Positions 1-8,298 of a DNA stretch of 63,931 bases are shown in pieces. Below the pieces are notes generated by a model. The model saw nothing but the letters and a program-made list of their open reading frames with translations. It did no database searches and had not been told where the DNA came from. Source of the DNA: an uncultured Lachnospiraceae bacterium (GTDB lineage Bacteria; Bacillota; Clostridia; Lachnospirales; Lachnospiraceae). Location: assembly GCA_910579425.1 (NCBI GenBank), contig CAJTVL010000018.1, forward strand, positions 1-63,931, given 5' to 3'. The position numbers were made by a program, and so were the translations under genes. Every line of letters starts with the position of its first letter. The stretch's first letter is position 1.

Positions 1-7
1 TTCGAGA

Positions 8-25
8 GCAGAACATTTGTTCTGC
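8..25. promoter_or_regulatory. SOS-box-like palindrome
   Basis: A perfect inverted repeat, GCAGAAC-ATTT-GTTCTGC, contains GAAC-N4-GTTC, the core of the LexA operator known from Firmicutes. It resembles the sites next to lexA in this window (27341-27352, 27370-27381) but is a better match. It lies 45 bases upstream of the -35 box of the his promoter, so it may serve a gene beyond the window edge rather than hisZ. It could also be a short hairpin in an upstream transcript. Confidence 0.45.
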
Positions 26-70
26 GTTGTGGGAAGTTTTCCTTTCAGAACTGGAGGAGAGAGAAAGCAT

Positions 71-99
71 TTGACAAAAGAAGCTGCATTTTATATACT
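71..99 (+). promoter_or_regulatory. Promoter of the his operon
   Basis: TTGACA at 71-76 and TATACT at 94-99 are separated by 17 bases, a near-consensus housekeeping promoter. It lies 64 bases ahead of hisZ. No T-box or other his-specific leader is visible between the promoter and the start codon. Confidence 0.8.
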
Positions 100-163
100 A
101 CCTGTAGTCTTTTGTTTGGTGCGGCAGTGAATTAGCACTTTAAACCTTGAAAGTGAGAGAGCA

Positions 164-1279
164 ATGAACCGACAACTATTACATACACCGGAAGGCGTAA
201 GGGACATTTACGGCAGGGAATATGCCAGGAAGCTTCATGTGGAGAAAACCATACACCGGACCCTGAATCTGTATGGGTATCAGGACATCCAGACTCCCAC
301 CTTTGAATTTTTTGACGTTTTCTCCCGGGAAATCGGAACGACTCCTTCCAGAGAGCTGTACAAGTTTTTTGACAAGGAGGGAAATACCCTGGTACTGAGG
401 CCGGATTTTACCCCCTCCATGGCCAGGTGCGCCGCCAAATACTATATGGATGAGGATATTCCCATCCGCTTCTGCTATGCGGGAAACACCTTCACAAACA
501 CAAGCAGCCTTCAGGGAAAGCTGAAAGAGGTCACTCAGATGGGAGCGGAGCTGATGGGTGATGACAGCCCCCAGGCGGACGGGGAAATGATTGCCATGGT
601 GGTGGAAGCCCTTCTTGCCGCAGGACTGAAAGATTTCCAGGTCAGCGTCGGGCAGATGGAGTATTTTAAGGGAATCTGCGCCCAGGCGGGCCTGGACGAG
701 GAGACGGAAAGCCGGCTGCGGGAGTTGATTTCCGGCAAAAGCCTGTTCGGCGCACAGGAGCTTCTTACGGAAAAGGGGATTTCCGCCTCCTGCGCCGAAA
801 TGCTTTTGAAGGTGAGCGAGCATTTTGGCTGCGTTCAGATTTTGGATGAGGCAAAAGCCTTAGCGGGAAACGAGCGGTCCCTTTCAGCCATCCGCCGCCT
901 TGAAGAGCTTTATCATGTGCTCTGCGAGTACGGGGTGGAACGCTATGTTTCCTTTGACCTTGGGATGCTGAGCAAATATCATTATTATACCGGAGTGATC
1001 TTTAAGGTTTACACCTACGGCGCAGGGGAGCCCATTGTGAAAGGCGGGCGGTATGACCGGCTTCTGGGCCACTTTGGGAAAGAGGCTCCCGCCATCGGCT
1101 TTGCCGTTGTGGTTGACGATCTGCTGGCGGCCTTAGAGCGGCAAAAGGCGGAGCCCGAAATAAAGGAGAACATCATCCGTCTTTCCTACAACTCCTCCAA
1201 TTATGAAAAGGTCCTCTCGCAGGCAAAAAGACTTCGGAAAAACGGACAGAAAACCGTGCTGCTTCCGGAAAAGAAATGA
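164..1279 (+). CDS. hisZ: ATP phosphoribosyltransferase regulatory subunit HisZ
   Basis: HisZ is a catalytically inactive relative of histidyl-tRNA synthetase. It pairs with the short form of HisG to make the first, feedback-controlled enzyme of histidine synthesis. The 371-residue protein has the class II synthetase core: PEGVRDIYG near the N terminus, a LRPDFTPSMAR segment near residue 80, and the late KGGRYDRLLGHFG loop. It is about 50 residues shorter than HisS because the anticodon-binding domain is missing or reduced. It is the first gene of a tightly packed operon and its stop overlaps hisG. The ribosome site is weak (GTGAGAG). The short partner HisG next door supports HisZ over HisS. 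Confidence 0.93.
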   Translation: MNRQLLHTPEGVRDIYGREYARKLHVEKTIHRTLNLYGYQDIQTPTFEFFDVFSREIGTTPSRELYKFFDKEGNTLVLRPDFTPSMARCAAKYYMDEDIPIRFCYAGNTFTNTSSLQGKLKEVTQMGAELMGDDSPQADGEMIAMVVEALLAAGLKDFQVSVGQMEYFKGICAQAGLDEETESRLRELISGKSLFGAQELLTEKGISASCAEMLLKVSEHFGCVQILDEAKALAGNERSLSAIRRLEELYHVLCEYGVERYVSFDLGMLSKYHYYTGVIFKVYTYGAGEPIVKGGRYDRLLGHFGKEAPAIGFAVVVDDLLAALERQKAEPEIKENIIRLSYNSSNYEKVLSQAKRLRKNGQKTVLLPEKK

Positions 1280-1962
1280 GGGATAAAATGTGTGAAGAAA
1301 GATATTTGACCCTGGCTCTTACCAAAGGCCGTCTGGCAGAACAGACTCTTGGGCTTTTTGAGAAAATCGGGATTACCTGCGAGGAGATGAAGGATAAGCA
1401 TTCCCGCAAACTGATCTTTGTCAGTAAGGAACACAAAATGAAGTTCTTTCTGGCCAAAGGCGGCGATGTGCCCACCTACGTGGAATATGGGGCCGCCGAC
1501 ATCGGCGTGGTCGGGAAGGATACGATTTTAGAGGAAAACCGGAGAGTTTACGAGGTGTTAGACCTTGGCTTTGGGAAATGCCGTATGTGCGTCTGCGGCC
1601 CGAAAAGCGCCGCCGAGCTTTTGCTGCATCATGAAAGAATCCGTGTGGCCAGCAAATACCCTGTAATTGCCAGAGATTATTTTTACAACAAAAAGCATCA
1701 GACCGTGGACATCATCAAGTTAAACGGCTCCGTGGAGCTTGGGCCCATTGTGGGGCTCTCCGATGTGATCGTGGATATTGTGGAGACCGGCTCCACCCTG
1801 AAGGAAAACGGCCTGCAGGTGCTGGAGGAAATCTGCCCCCTGTCGGCCAGGATGATCGTCAATCAAGTCAGTATGCAGATGGAAACGGAGCGGATCCGGA
1901 TGCTGATCTCTCAAATAAAAAACCTGCTGAGTGAGAAAGGAGCGCCTACATGCGAATCATAG
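1276..1962 (+). CDS. hisG: ATP phosphoribosyltransferase catalytic subunit, short form
   Basis: HisG joins ATP and PRPP to give phosphoribosyl-ATP, the committed step of histidine synthesis. The 228-residue length is that of the short form, which lacks the C-terminal regulatory domain and needs HisZ. Family signatures visible are LALTKGRLAEQTL at the N terminus, AADIGVVGKDTI near residue 75, and the PRPP loop VDIVETGSTLKENGL near residue 165. The ATG at 1276 overlaps the hisZ stop as ATGA; a second in-frame ATG at 1288 is an equally plausible start. It overlaps hisD by 13 bases. Confidence 0.93.
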   Translation: MRDKMCEERYLTLALTKGRLAEQTLGLFEKIGITCEEMKDKHSRKLIFVSKEHKMKFFLAKGGDVPTYVEYGAADIGVVGKDTILEENRRVYEVLDLGFGKCRMCVCGPKSAAELLLHHERIRVASKYPVIARDYFYNKKHQTVDIIKLNGSVELGPIVGLSDVIVDIVETGSTLKENGLQVLEEICPLSARMIVNQVSMQMETERIRMLISQIKNLLSEKGAPTCES

Positions 1963-3242
1963 AATTAAACGAACGGAACAAAACCAATCTGCTGGAAAGT
2001 CTGTTAAAGAGAAGTCCGAACAGCTACGGCGAATATGAGGAAACCGTAAACGAAATGATCCGTCAGGTGAGAGCGCGAGGCGATGAAGCCTTATTTGAAT
2101 ATACTCAAAAATTTGACGGATGCAGGCTGACTGCCGAGACCGTCAAGGTCTCGCAGGAGGAAATCCGGCAGGCCTACCGGGAGGTAAGCCCTGAATTTTT
2201 GGAGGTCATGAAAAAATCCGCCGCCAACATTACCCGCTTTCATGAAAAGCAGCTTCACAACAGTTGGTTCCTTCCTGAGGAAAACGGCACGATTCTGGGG
2301 CAGAAGATCACTCCCATTGCCGTTTCCGGCGTCTATGTGCCGGGAGGGAAGGCGCCCTATCCCTCCAGCGTTCTCATGAATGTGCTGCCCGCCAGGGTGG
2401 CCGGGGTTCCACGGATTATTATGACCACCCCTCCGGGACCGGACGGAAAAGTAAACCCGAATATCCTGGCCGCCGCGGATATTGCCGGCGTGAACGAGAT
2501 CTACAAGGCAGGGGGCGCTCAGGCCATTGCCGCCATGGCCTTTGGCACCGAGAGCATCCCGAAGGTGGACAAAATCACAGGGCCGGGCAATATCTTTGTC
2601 GCCCTTGCCAAAAAAGCCTGCTTTGGCTATGTGAGCATTGACTCCATTGCCGGCCCAAGCGAAATTCTGGTTCTTGCAGACGAAAGCGCCACCCCCGGAT
2701 ATGTGGCTGCCGACCTGCTCTCTCAGGCGGAGCATGACGAGATGGCAAGCGCTATTTTAATCACCACAAGCAAAGACCTTGCGGACAGGGTATCTGAAGA
2801 GGTAACAGCCCTCACGGGCCGCCTTTCACGGAAGGAGATTATTGAAAAATCCCTTGAAAATTACGGGTATATCCTGATTGCCAGGGATATGGACGAGGCC
2901 CTGTGCGCGGTCAATGAGATTGCCTCCGAGCACCTGGAAATCCTCACCCAAAATCCCTTTGAGATCATGACTAAGGTAAAAAATGCCGGGGCCATCTTTT
3001 TGGGGGAATATTCCTCCGAGCCTTTGGGCGACTATTTTGCAGGGCCCAACCATATTTTACCCACCAACGGCACGGCGCGGTTCTTCTCTCCCCTGAATGT
3101 GGATGATTTTCTCAAGAAAACAAGTATCATCTCTTATTCGAGGGAGGCCCTGTCAAAGGTACATAAGCAGATCGAGATGTTTGCCGAAAAGGAGGGCCTC
3201 ACCGCCCACGCCAATTCCATCAGGGTCAGATTTGAACAATAA
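1950..3242 (+). CDS. hisD: Histidinol dehydrogenase
   Basis: HisD carries out the last two NAD-dependent oxidations, histidinol to histidinal to histidine, in the cytosol. At 430 residues it has normal length. Visible family blocks are VPGGKAPYPSSVLM, DKITGPGNIFVALAKK, DSIAGPSEILVLAD, the zinc-site segment SQAEHDEM, the SEHLEI catalytic His region, and the C-terminal block around HILPTNGTARF. The start lies inside the end of hisG, consistent with translational coupling. Placing hisD third, between hisG and hisB, is common in Clostridia. Confidence 0.96.
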   Translation: MRIIELNERNKTNLLESLLKRSPNSYGEYEETVNEMIRQVRARGDEALFEYTQKFDGCRLTAETVKVSQEEIRQAYREVSPEFLEVMKKSAANITRFHEKQLHNSWFLPEENGTILGQKITPIAVSGVYVPGGKAPYPSSVLMNVLPARVAGVPRIIMTTPPGPDGKVNPNILAAADIAGVNEIYKAGGAQAIAAMAFGTESIPKVDKITGPGNIFVALAKKACFGYVSIDSIAGPSEILVLADESATPGYVAADLLSQAEHDEMASAILITTSKDLADRVSEEVTALTGRLSRKEIIEKSLENYGYILIARDMDEALCAVNEIASEHLEILTQNPFEIMTKVKNAGAIFLGEYSSEPLGDYFAGPNHILPTNGTARFFSPLNVDDFLKKTSIISYSREALSKVHKQIEMFAEKEGLTAHANSIRVRFEQ

Positions 3243-3255
3243 GGGGGCAGAACAG

Positions 3256-3843
3256 ATGCAGCGGACCATTGAGCTTACGCGCAAAACAAAGGAAACGGAA
3301 ATTAAAATATCCCTGAACCTGGACGGAAAGGGAGAGAGCAGGGTTGGCACCGGGATCGGTTTTTTTGACCATATGCTGGAGGGGTTTTCCAGGCACGGTT
3401 TTTTTGACCTTGCCCTGGAAATAAAGGGAGATCTTGAGGTGGACGGCCACCACAGTGTGGAAGATGCCGGAATCGTGCTGGGTCAGGCCATCAGGGAGGC
3501 TCTGGGAGATAAAAAGGGAATCTGCCGTTACGGCTCCTGTATCCTGCCCATGGACGATGCCCTGGCCCTGTGCGCCGTGGATTTGTGCGGCCGGCCCTTT
3601 TTTGACTTTGACTGTACTTTTACTGCACAGAGAGTGGGCGCTCTGGATACCGAGCTGGTGAGAGAGTTTTTTTATGCGGTTTCCTACAGCGCCGGAATGA
3701 ACCTGCATATCAAAATGCTCTCCGGAGTCAACAGCCATCATATGATTGAGGCTGTTTTTAAAGCCTTTGCAAGAGCATTGGACCAGGCGGTCAGAAAAGA
3801 TGCGCGGATCACAGATGTTCTCAGTACCAAGGGAAGCCTGTAA
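3256..3843 (+). CDS. hisB: Imidazoleglycerol-phosphate dehydratase
   Basis: HisB removes water from imidazole glycerol phosphate to give imidazole acetol phosphate. The 195-residue protein is the stand-alone dehydratase, not the fusion with histidinol-phosphatase seen in enterobacteria. It has GFFDHMLEGFSRHG, the metal-binding DGHHSVEDAGIVLG and the late HHMIEAVFKAFARAL block. The frame is open upstream into hisD, but the ATG at 3256 follows an AAGGGGG ribosome site at 3241-3247 and gives the usual N terminus, so that start is chosen. Confidence 0.95.
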   Translation: MQRTIELTRKTKETEIKISLNLDGKGESRVGTGIGFFDHMLEGFSRHGFFDLALEIKGDLEVDGHHSVEDAGIVLGQAIREALGDKKGICRYGSCILPMDDALALCAVDLCGRPFFDFDCTFTAQRVGALDTELVREFFYAVSYSAGMNLHIKMLSGVNSHHMIEAVFKAFARALDQAVRKDARITDVLSTKGSL

Positions 3844-3921
3844 ACGGGCTGAGGGCTTTCCTTGGCCTTCGCATACAAAAGGGGACTTCCCTCATATACT
3901 CAAGAAGGAAAGAATAACAGT

Positions 3922-5211
3922 ATGAGCGATTACAAACAATTTATACCATGTATTTATCTTTTGGAAGGAAAAGCCGTGGCCGGATTTAAAGATCCTGCCG
4001 TAGTCAGCGACGACCCTGCCGGGCTTGCCAGGTTTTACGGCGAGAACAATGCGGATGAGCTGATTGTGTTTGATTTATCCGACGACGATCCGTCCCATGA
4101 GGCCGCTCTCGATACCCTGAAGCTGATCTGCAGCGAGGCCCAGATCCCCGTGATCGGCGCCGGGAACATCCGCCGGATGGAGGATGTGAAAAAACTTCTC
4201 TACGCCGGCTGCAAGAGGGCTGCCCTGAATTACTCCAAAGAAAGCAATATTTCCCTTACCCGGGAGGTTTCCTTAAAATTCGGCAAAGACAAAATCTTAG
4301 CCTGTGTGGAAAATGCGGCGCAAATCACAGCCAATGAGGCTCTTTTGACAGAGTATACGGATCAGCTCATCCTGATCAGCGAAAAGGATATTCGTCAGAG
4401 CATTGCCCTGGCCAAAGAGCCTTTGATCGTCACCCTCCCCGAGGTATCTCTTGACAAGATCATCGAGCTTTTGTCTCTGGAGCGGATTTGCGGCATTACG
4501 GGTCCAGCCATCAATGCCAATGCGAGAGAACTCAATTCCATCAAGGATTTATGCCAGGGCAACCATATCCCGGTCCACACCTTTACCCCGGCGATTCCCT
4601 GGGAGGAGCTTAAGACAGGGCCTGACGGCCTCATCCCGGTGGTGGTTCAGGACTATAAGACCCGGGAAGTTCTGATGGTAGCCTATATGAATAAAGACGC
4701 CTATCTCCACACCCTGAAAAGCGGCCGCATGACCTATTACAGCAGAAGCCGCAGAGAGCAGTGGATCAAGGGGCAGACCAGCGGACATTTCCAGTATGTG
4801 AAGGAGCTTGTCGCCGACTGCGATAAGGATACCATCTTAGCCCGGGTTTCCCAGGTGGGAAACGCCTGCCATACCGGCAATTACAGTTGCTTTTTTAATG
4901 AGATCATGCGAAGGGAATGGGAGGAGGAGACCAATCCACTTACGGTATTTGAGTCTGTCCTTAACGTGATCAGGGACAGGAAGGTCCATCCCAAGGAAGG
5001 CTCCTACACCAACTATCTTTTTGACAAGGGCGTGGATAAGATTCTGAAAAAGCTGGGGGAGGAGGCCACGGAAATTGTGATTGCCGCCAAAAACCCCAAT
5101 GCCAATGAGATCAAATATGAAATCGCCGATTTTCTCTACCACATGATGGTGCTGATGGTGGAAAAAGGGGTCAGTTGGGAGGAAATCACTCAGGAGCTTG
5201 CCAACCGGTAG
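3922..5211 (+). CDS. hisI: HisF-like domain fused to HisIE
   Basis: The 429-residue protein has three parts. Residues about 1-195 look like a HisA/HisF barrel: IPCIYLLEGKAVAGF matches the HisF start and the ADELIVFDL and PVIGAGNIRRMEDVKKLL strands follow. The barrel appears degenerate: HisF IPCLDV, with its catalytic Asp, reads IPCIYL; the AIDAK strand reads CVENA; and the late Gly-Gly phosphate loop is not recognisable. Residues about 210-320 are PRA-cyclohydrolase HisI, with SGRMTYYSRSRREQWIKGQT and the zinc Cys-His set ending NACHTGNYSCF. Residues about 335-425 are HisE pyrophosphohydrolase (LGEEATEIVIAAKNP, EIADFLYHMMVLM). The ATG at 3922 follows GAAGGAAAG. Genes for hisH, hisA, hisF and hisC are not in this operon. 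Confidence 0.88.
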   Translation: MSDYKQFIPCIYLLEGKAVAGFKDPAVVSDDPAGLARFYGENNADELIVFDLSDDDPSHEAALDTLKLICSEAQIPVIGAGNIRRMEDVKKLLYAGCKRAALNYSKESNISLTREVSLKFGKDKILACVENAAQITANEALLTEYTDQLILISEKDIRQSIALAKEPLIVTLPEVSLDKIIELLSLERICGITGPAINANARELNSIKDLCQGNHIPVHTFTPAIPWEELKTGPDGLIPVVVQDYKTREVLMVAYMNKDAYLHTLKSGRMTYYSRSRREQWIKGQTSGHFQYVKELVADCDKDTILARVSQVGNACHTGNYSCFFNEIMRREWEEETNPLTVFESVLNVIRDRKVHPKEGSYTNYLFDKGVDKILKKLGEEATEIVIAAKNPNANEIKYEIADFLYHMMVLMVEKGVSWEEITQELANR

Positions 5212-5269
5212 CATAAACCGGATGGGACTTGCATAACTTGAAGAAAGAATGTTTGGATATGGATGTATT

Positions 5270-5632
5270 ATGGCAAAGGTATCCGCAGACAGAAAGCTGG
5301 AGCTGGTAAGGACCCTCCGGATGCAGAATCACTACAACAGACAGCTTTTCCGGACAAGGGAAGGCATTTTATATTCCCAGCCGGATCCGCGGTATGGGGA
5401 GCTTTACGGTTTGGAGGGGGAGACAGGAGCTCTTCCTGCAGAAAAGGAAAAACCCATTGCGGGAAGCTTTCGGATCCGGTTCGTGATCGCTATGGCTTTA
5501 CTCCTTTTCTTTATTTTGTGTGATTTGAATCATTTAAGCTATGGAGGGGAAACTACCGACAGTATTTACGGGCGAATGATCAAAAGCCCCGACTTTTCCC
5601 GGCTTTTGGAATTTGACAAAGAAGATAACTGA
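5270..5632 (+). CDS. Small single-pass membrane protein, unknown
   Basis: No function recognised. The 120-residue protein has a basic N-terminal region (KLELVRTLRMQNHYNRQLF) followed by an acidic linker, one hydrophobic segment near residues 75-93 (FVIAMALLLFFILCDL) and a short extracellular or cytosolic tail. It has no signal peptide or lipobox. The in-frame ATG at 5249 would add seven residues (MFGYGCI); neither start has a strong ribosome site. It lies between the his operon and the TIGR03960 gene, 18 bases ahead of the latter, so it is probably co-transcribed. Confidence 0.65.
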   Translation: MAKVSADRKLELVRTLRMQNHYNRQLFRTREGILYSQPDPRYGELYGLEGETGALPAEKEKPIAGSFRIRFVIAMALLLFFILCDLNHLSYGGETTDSIYGRMIKSPDFSRLLEFDKEDN

Positions 5633-5650
5633 CAATAAAGGACGCAAACT

Positions 5651-7540
5651 ATGAGAAAACTGGCTTTAAAAGATGAAATCCTGCTTCAGGTGGAAAAGCC
5701 TGCCCGCTATATCGGAGGCGAGGTCAATGCGGTGATGAAGGATAAAAGCAGGGTGGACGTGCGGTTTGCCATGTGCTTTCCGGACGTATATGAGATCGGT
5801 ATGTCCCATCTGGGAATTCAGATCATTTATGACATGCTCAATCAATTTGAAGATGTGTGGTGTGAAAGGGTATATTCCCCCTGGGTGGATTTGGATCAAA
5901 TCATGCGGCGGGAGAGGATACCCTTGTTTGCCCTGGAATCCCAGGAACCCATAAAAGACTTTGATTTTCTGGGCATCACCATTCAGTATGAAATGTGCTA
6001 TACCAACATCCTGCAGATCCTGGAGCTTTCCGGAATCCCCCTTCTTTCTGTCGACCGCGGCAGGGAGCATCCCATTGTCATAGGAGGAGGCCCCTGCACC
6101 TACAATCCGGAGCCCTTTTGTGACTTTTTTGACCTGATCTATGTGGGGGAAGCGGAAACCAGGTATCGCAGTCTGCTCGACTTATATAAGAAATACAGGG
6201 CCGAAGGGTGGGAGCGCAGAAGGTTTCTCAAAGAGGCGGCGGGGATTCCGGGGATATACGTGCCGTCTCTATACCGGGTTACCTATCATTCCGACGGCAG
6301 GATCAAAGATAGAATCCCTTTGGAGGAGGGAATTCCCTCTACCGTTGAAAAAGAATTGGTGAAAGATTTAAGCCACACCTATTATCCCTTAAAGCCGGTG
6401 GTTCCCTTTCTGCAGATCACCCAGGACAGAGTCGTGCTGGAAATCCAGCGGGGATGTATCAGGGGCTGCCGTTTCTGTCAGGCAGGAGTCCTCTATCGTC
6501 CCGTGAGAGAGCGGGAGGTGGAGGTGTTAAAGCGCTACGCCGTGGAAATGCTCCATAATACCGGACATGAAGAAATTTCCTTAAGCTCTTTAAGCTCCAG
6601 CGATTATTCCGACCTGCCAAAGCTGCTTTCCTTTTTGATTGAAAGCTGCGCCCAAAACAAGATTAATATCTCCCTGCCTTCCCTGCGGATAGACGCCTTT
6701 TCCCTTGATGTGATGAACAAGGTTCAGGATGTGAAGAAGAGCAGCCTGACCTTTGCGCCGGAAGCGGGAAGCCAGCGGATGAGAGACATTATCAACAAGG
6801 GCCTGACCGAAGAGGTGATTCTGGAGGGAGCCCGCCTGGCCTTTGAGGGGGGCTGGACGAGAGTAAAGCTTTATTTTATGCTGGGGCTTCCCATGGAGAC
6901 CAAGGAGGATATTCAGGAAATCGCCCATCTCTGCAATAAGATAGCCGCCCTCTATTATGAGACGGTTCCGAAGGAAAAGCGCTCCGGACGGGTTCAGATC
7001 GTGGCAAGCACCTCCTTCTTTATCCCCAAGCCCTTTACCCCCTTTCAGTGGGCCCCTCAGTGTACAAAGGAGGAATTTCTGGAAAAAGCATACCTGACCA
7101 GAACCTCCATCGCCGGGGAGCTGAACCAGAAAAGCATCAAATACAACTGGCATGAGGCGGACGCGAGCGTGCTGGAGGGCATCATGGCAAGAGGGGACAG
7201 AAGGTTAAACCGGGTCATCCTCCGTGCCTATGAAAAAGGGTGTCTGTATGATGCCTGGAGCGAATATTACAAGAATGACAAGTGGCTTGCGGCCTTTGAG
7301 GAATGCGGGATTGATCCTGATTTTTATACCACGCGAAAGCGGGCGGACGATGAAATCTTCCCCTGGGATTTTCTGGACTGCGGTGTGAGCAGGGAGTTTT
7401 TGCTCAGGGAATGGCACAAGGCCCAAAAGGAAGAAATCACGCCAAACTGCCGGATGCAGTGCGGCGGCTGCGGGGCTGCCCGTTTTGGCTGCGGCGTGTG
7501 TACGGAGAAAACCGTAAATCAGGGAGGTGAAAGACTATGA
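5651..7540 (+). CDS. TIGR03960-family radical SAM protein
   Basis: A 629-residue radical SAM enzyme of unknown substrate. The N-terminal 200 residues resemble a B12-binding-like domain (MCFPDVYEIGMSHLGIQI, IVIGGGPCTYNPEPF). The iron-sulfur motif CIRGCRFC is near residue 270 and is followed by a radical SAM barrel. The C terminus carries a second cysteine cluster (CRMQCGGCG then CGVC), typical of the family. It is followed with ATGA overlap by the TIGR03936 protein and then RNase E/G, the usual arrangement in Clostridia. Co-occurrence with RNase E/G and the L21 block suggests an RNA or ribosome modification role, which is inference. Confidence 0.9.
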   Translation: MRKLALKDEILLQVEKPARYIGGEVNAVMKDKSRVDVRFAMCFPDVYEIGMSHLGIQIIYDMLNQFEDVWCERVYSPWVDLDQIMRRERIPLFALESQEPIKDFDFLGITIQYEMCYTNILQILELSGIPLLSVDRGREHPIVIGGGPCTYNPEPFCDFFDLIYVGEAETRYRSLLDLYKKYRAEGWERRRFLKEAAGIPGIYVPSLYRVTYHSDGRIKDRIPLEEGIPSTVEKELVKDLSHTYYPLKPVVPFLQITQDRVVLEIQRGCIRGCRFCQAGVLYRPVREREVEVLKRYAVEMLHNTGHEEISLSSLSSSDYSDLPKLLSFLIESCAQNKINISLPSLRIDAFSLDVMNKVQDVKKSSLTFAPEAGSQRMRDIINKGLTEEVILEGARLAFEGGWTRVKLYFMLGLPMETKEDIQEIAHLCNKIAALYYETVPKEKRSGRVQIVASTSFFIPKPFTPFQWAPQCTKEEFLEKAYLTRTSIAGELNQKSIKYNWHEADASVLEGIMARGDRRLNRVILRAYEKGCLYDAWSEYYKNDKWLAAFEECGIDPDFYTTRKRADDEIFPWDFLDCGVSREFLLREWHKAQKEEITPNCRMQCGGCGAARFGCGVCTEKTVNQGGERL

Positions 7541-8298
7541 AGGTAAGGATCCGTTTTGCCAAGTACGGCGCGCTTAAGTTTATCGGCCATCTGGATGTGA
7601 TGCGTTATTTCCAGAAGGCTATCCGGCGCGCCGATCTTCCGATTGCTTACTCCGAGGGCTTTAGCCCTCATCAGATTATGTCCTTTGCCGCCCCCTTATC
7701 CGTAGGCCATACCAGTGAAGGGGAGTACCTGGATATTGAAGTAACCTCTCAGATCACTGCATTTTCCGGGGACAAAGAAATCCTGAAGGAAAAGCTGCAG
7801 GCTGTGATGGTGGAGGGTATTTCCATTCTGGATGTGCAGTTTCTTCCTCCCGGGGAGAAAAACGCAATGGCAAGTGTGGCCGCGGCAGCCTATCTGGTTT
7901 CCTTCCGGCAGGGCCTCTCTCTTCCCCACGGCTGGCAGAAGGCTCTGGCCGCTTTTTATGAGAGGGATGAAATCCCCGTAACCAAGAAAACCAAAAAAGG
8001 CGAAAAGCAAATCAATTTGAAGGAGAGCATCTACCGGATGGAAGTGGAAGAAAATGCTTTTGGCACTTCCTTTAAAGACAGTGTCTTTGCAGACCGGGAG
8101 GATGTTCTTAAGGACGGGGTTTCCATGGTTCTCAACGCCGGCAGTGGTGAAAACATAAAGCCTGCCTTTGTTCTGGACTGTTTTTTTCATACTTCAGGCT
8201 ATGAGCTTCCGGCCTTTGCCCTTAAGGTTCACAGGCTGGAAACCTACAAGAGGATCGGAGATGAAGGGGAGCTGGTACCGCTGATATGGGAAAAATAA
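7537..8298 (+). CDS. TIGR03936-family (DUF2344) radical-SAM-associated protein
   Basis: The 253-residue protein starts KVRIRFAKYGALKFIGHLD, the typical start of DUF2344, which occurs alone or fused to the TIGR03960 radical SAM protein. Further family features are LPIAYSEGFSPHQIMSFA and AAPLSVGHTSEGEYLDIE. It has no signal peptide or membrane segment. It overlaps both the preceding radical SAM gene (ATGA) and the following RNase gene, so the three are almost certainly translated together. Its molecular role is not established. Confidence 0.9.
   Translation: MKVRIRFAKYGALKFIGHLDVMRYFQKAIRRADLPIAYSEGFSPHQIMSFAAPLSVGHTSEGEYLDIEVTSQITAFSGDKEILKEKLQAVMVEGISILDVQFLPPGEKNAMASVAAAAYLVSFRQGLSLPHGWQKALAAFYERDEIPVTKKTKKGEKQINLKESIYRMEVEENAFGTSFKDSVFADREDVLKDGVSMVLNAGSGENIKPAFVLDCFFHTSGYELPAFALKVHRLETYKRIGDEGELVPLIWEK

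Noticed and set aside
100..163. T-box or His-leader attenuation in front of hisZ
   Set aside because: No T-box consensus (GGGTGGNACC-type), no His-rich leader peptide and no terminator were seen between promoter and start codon.
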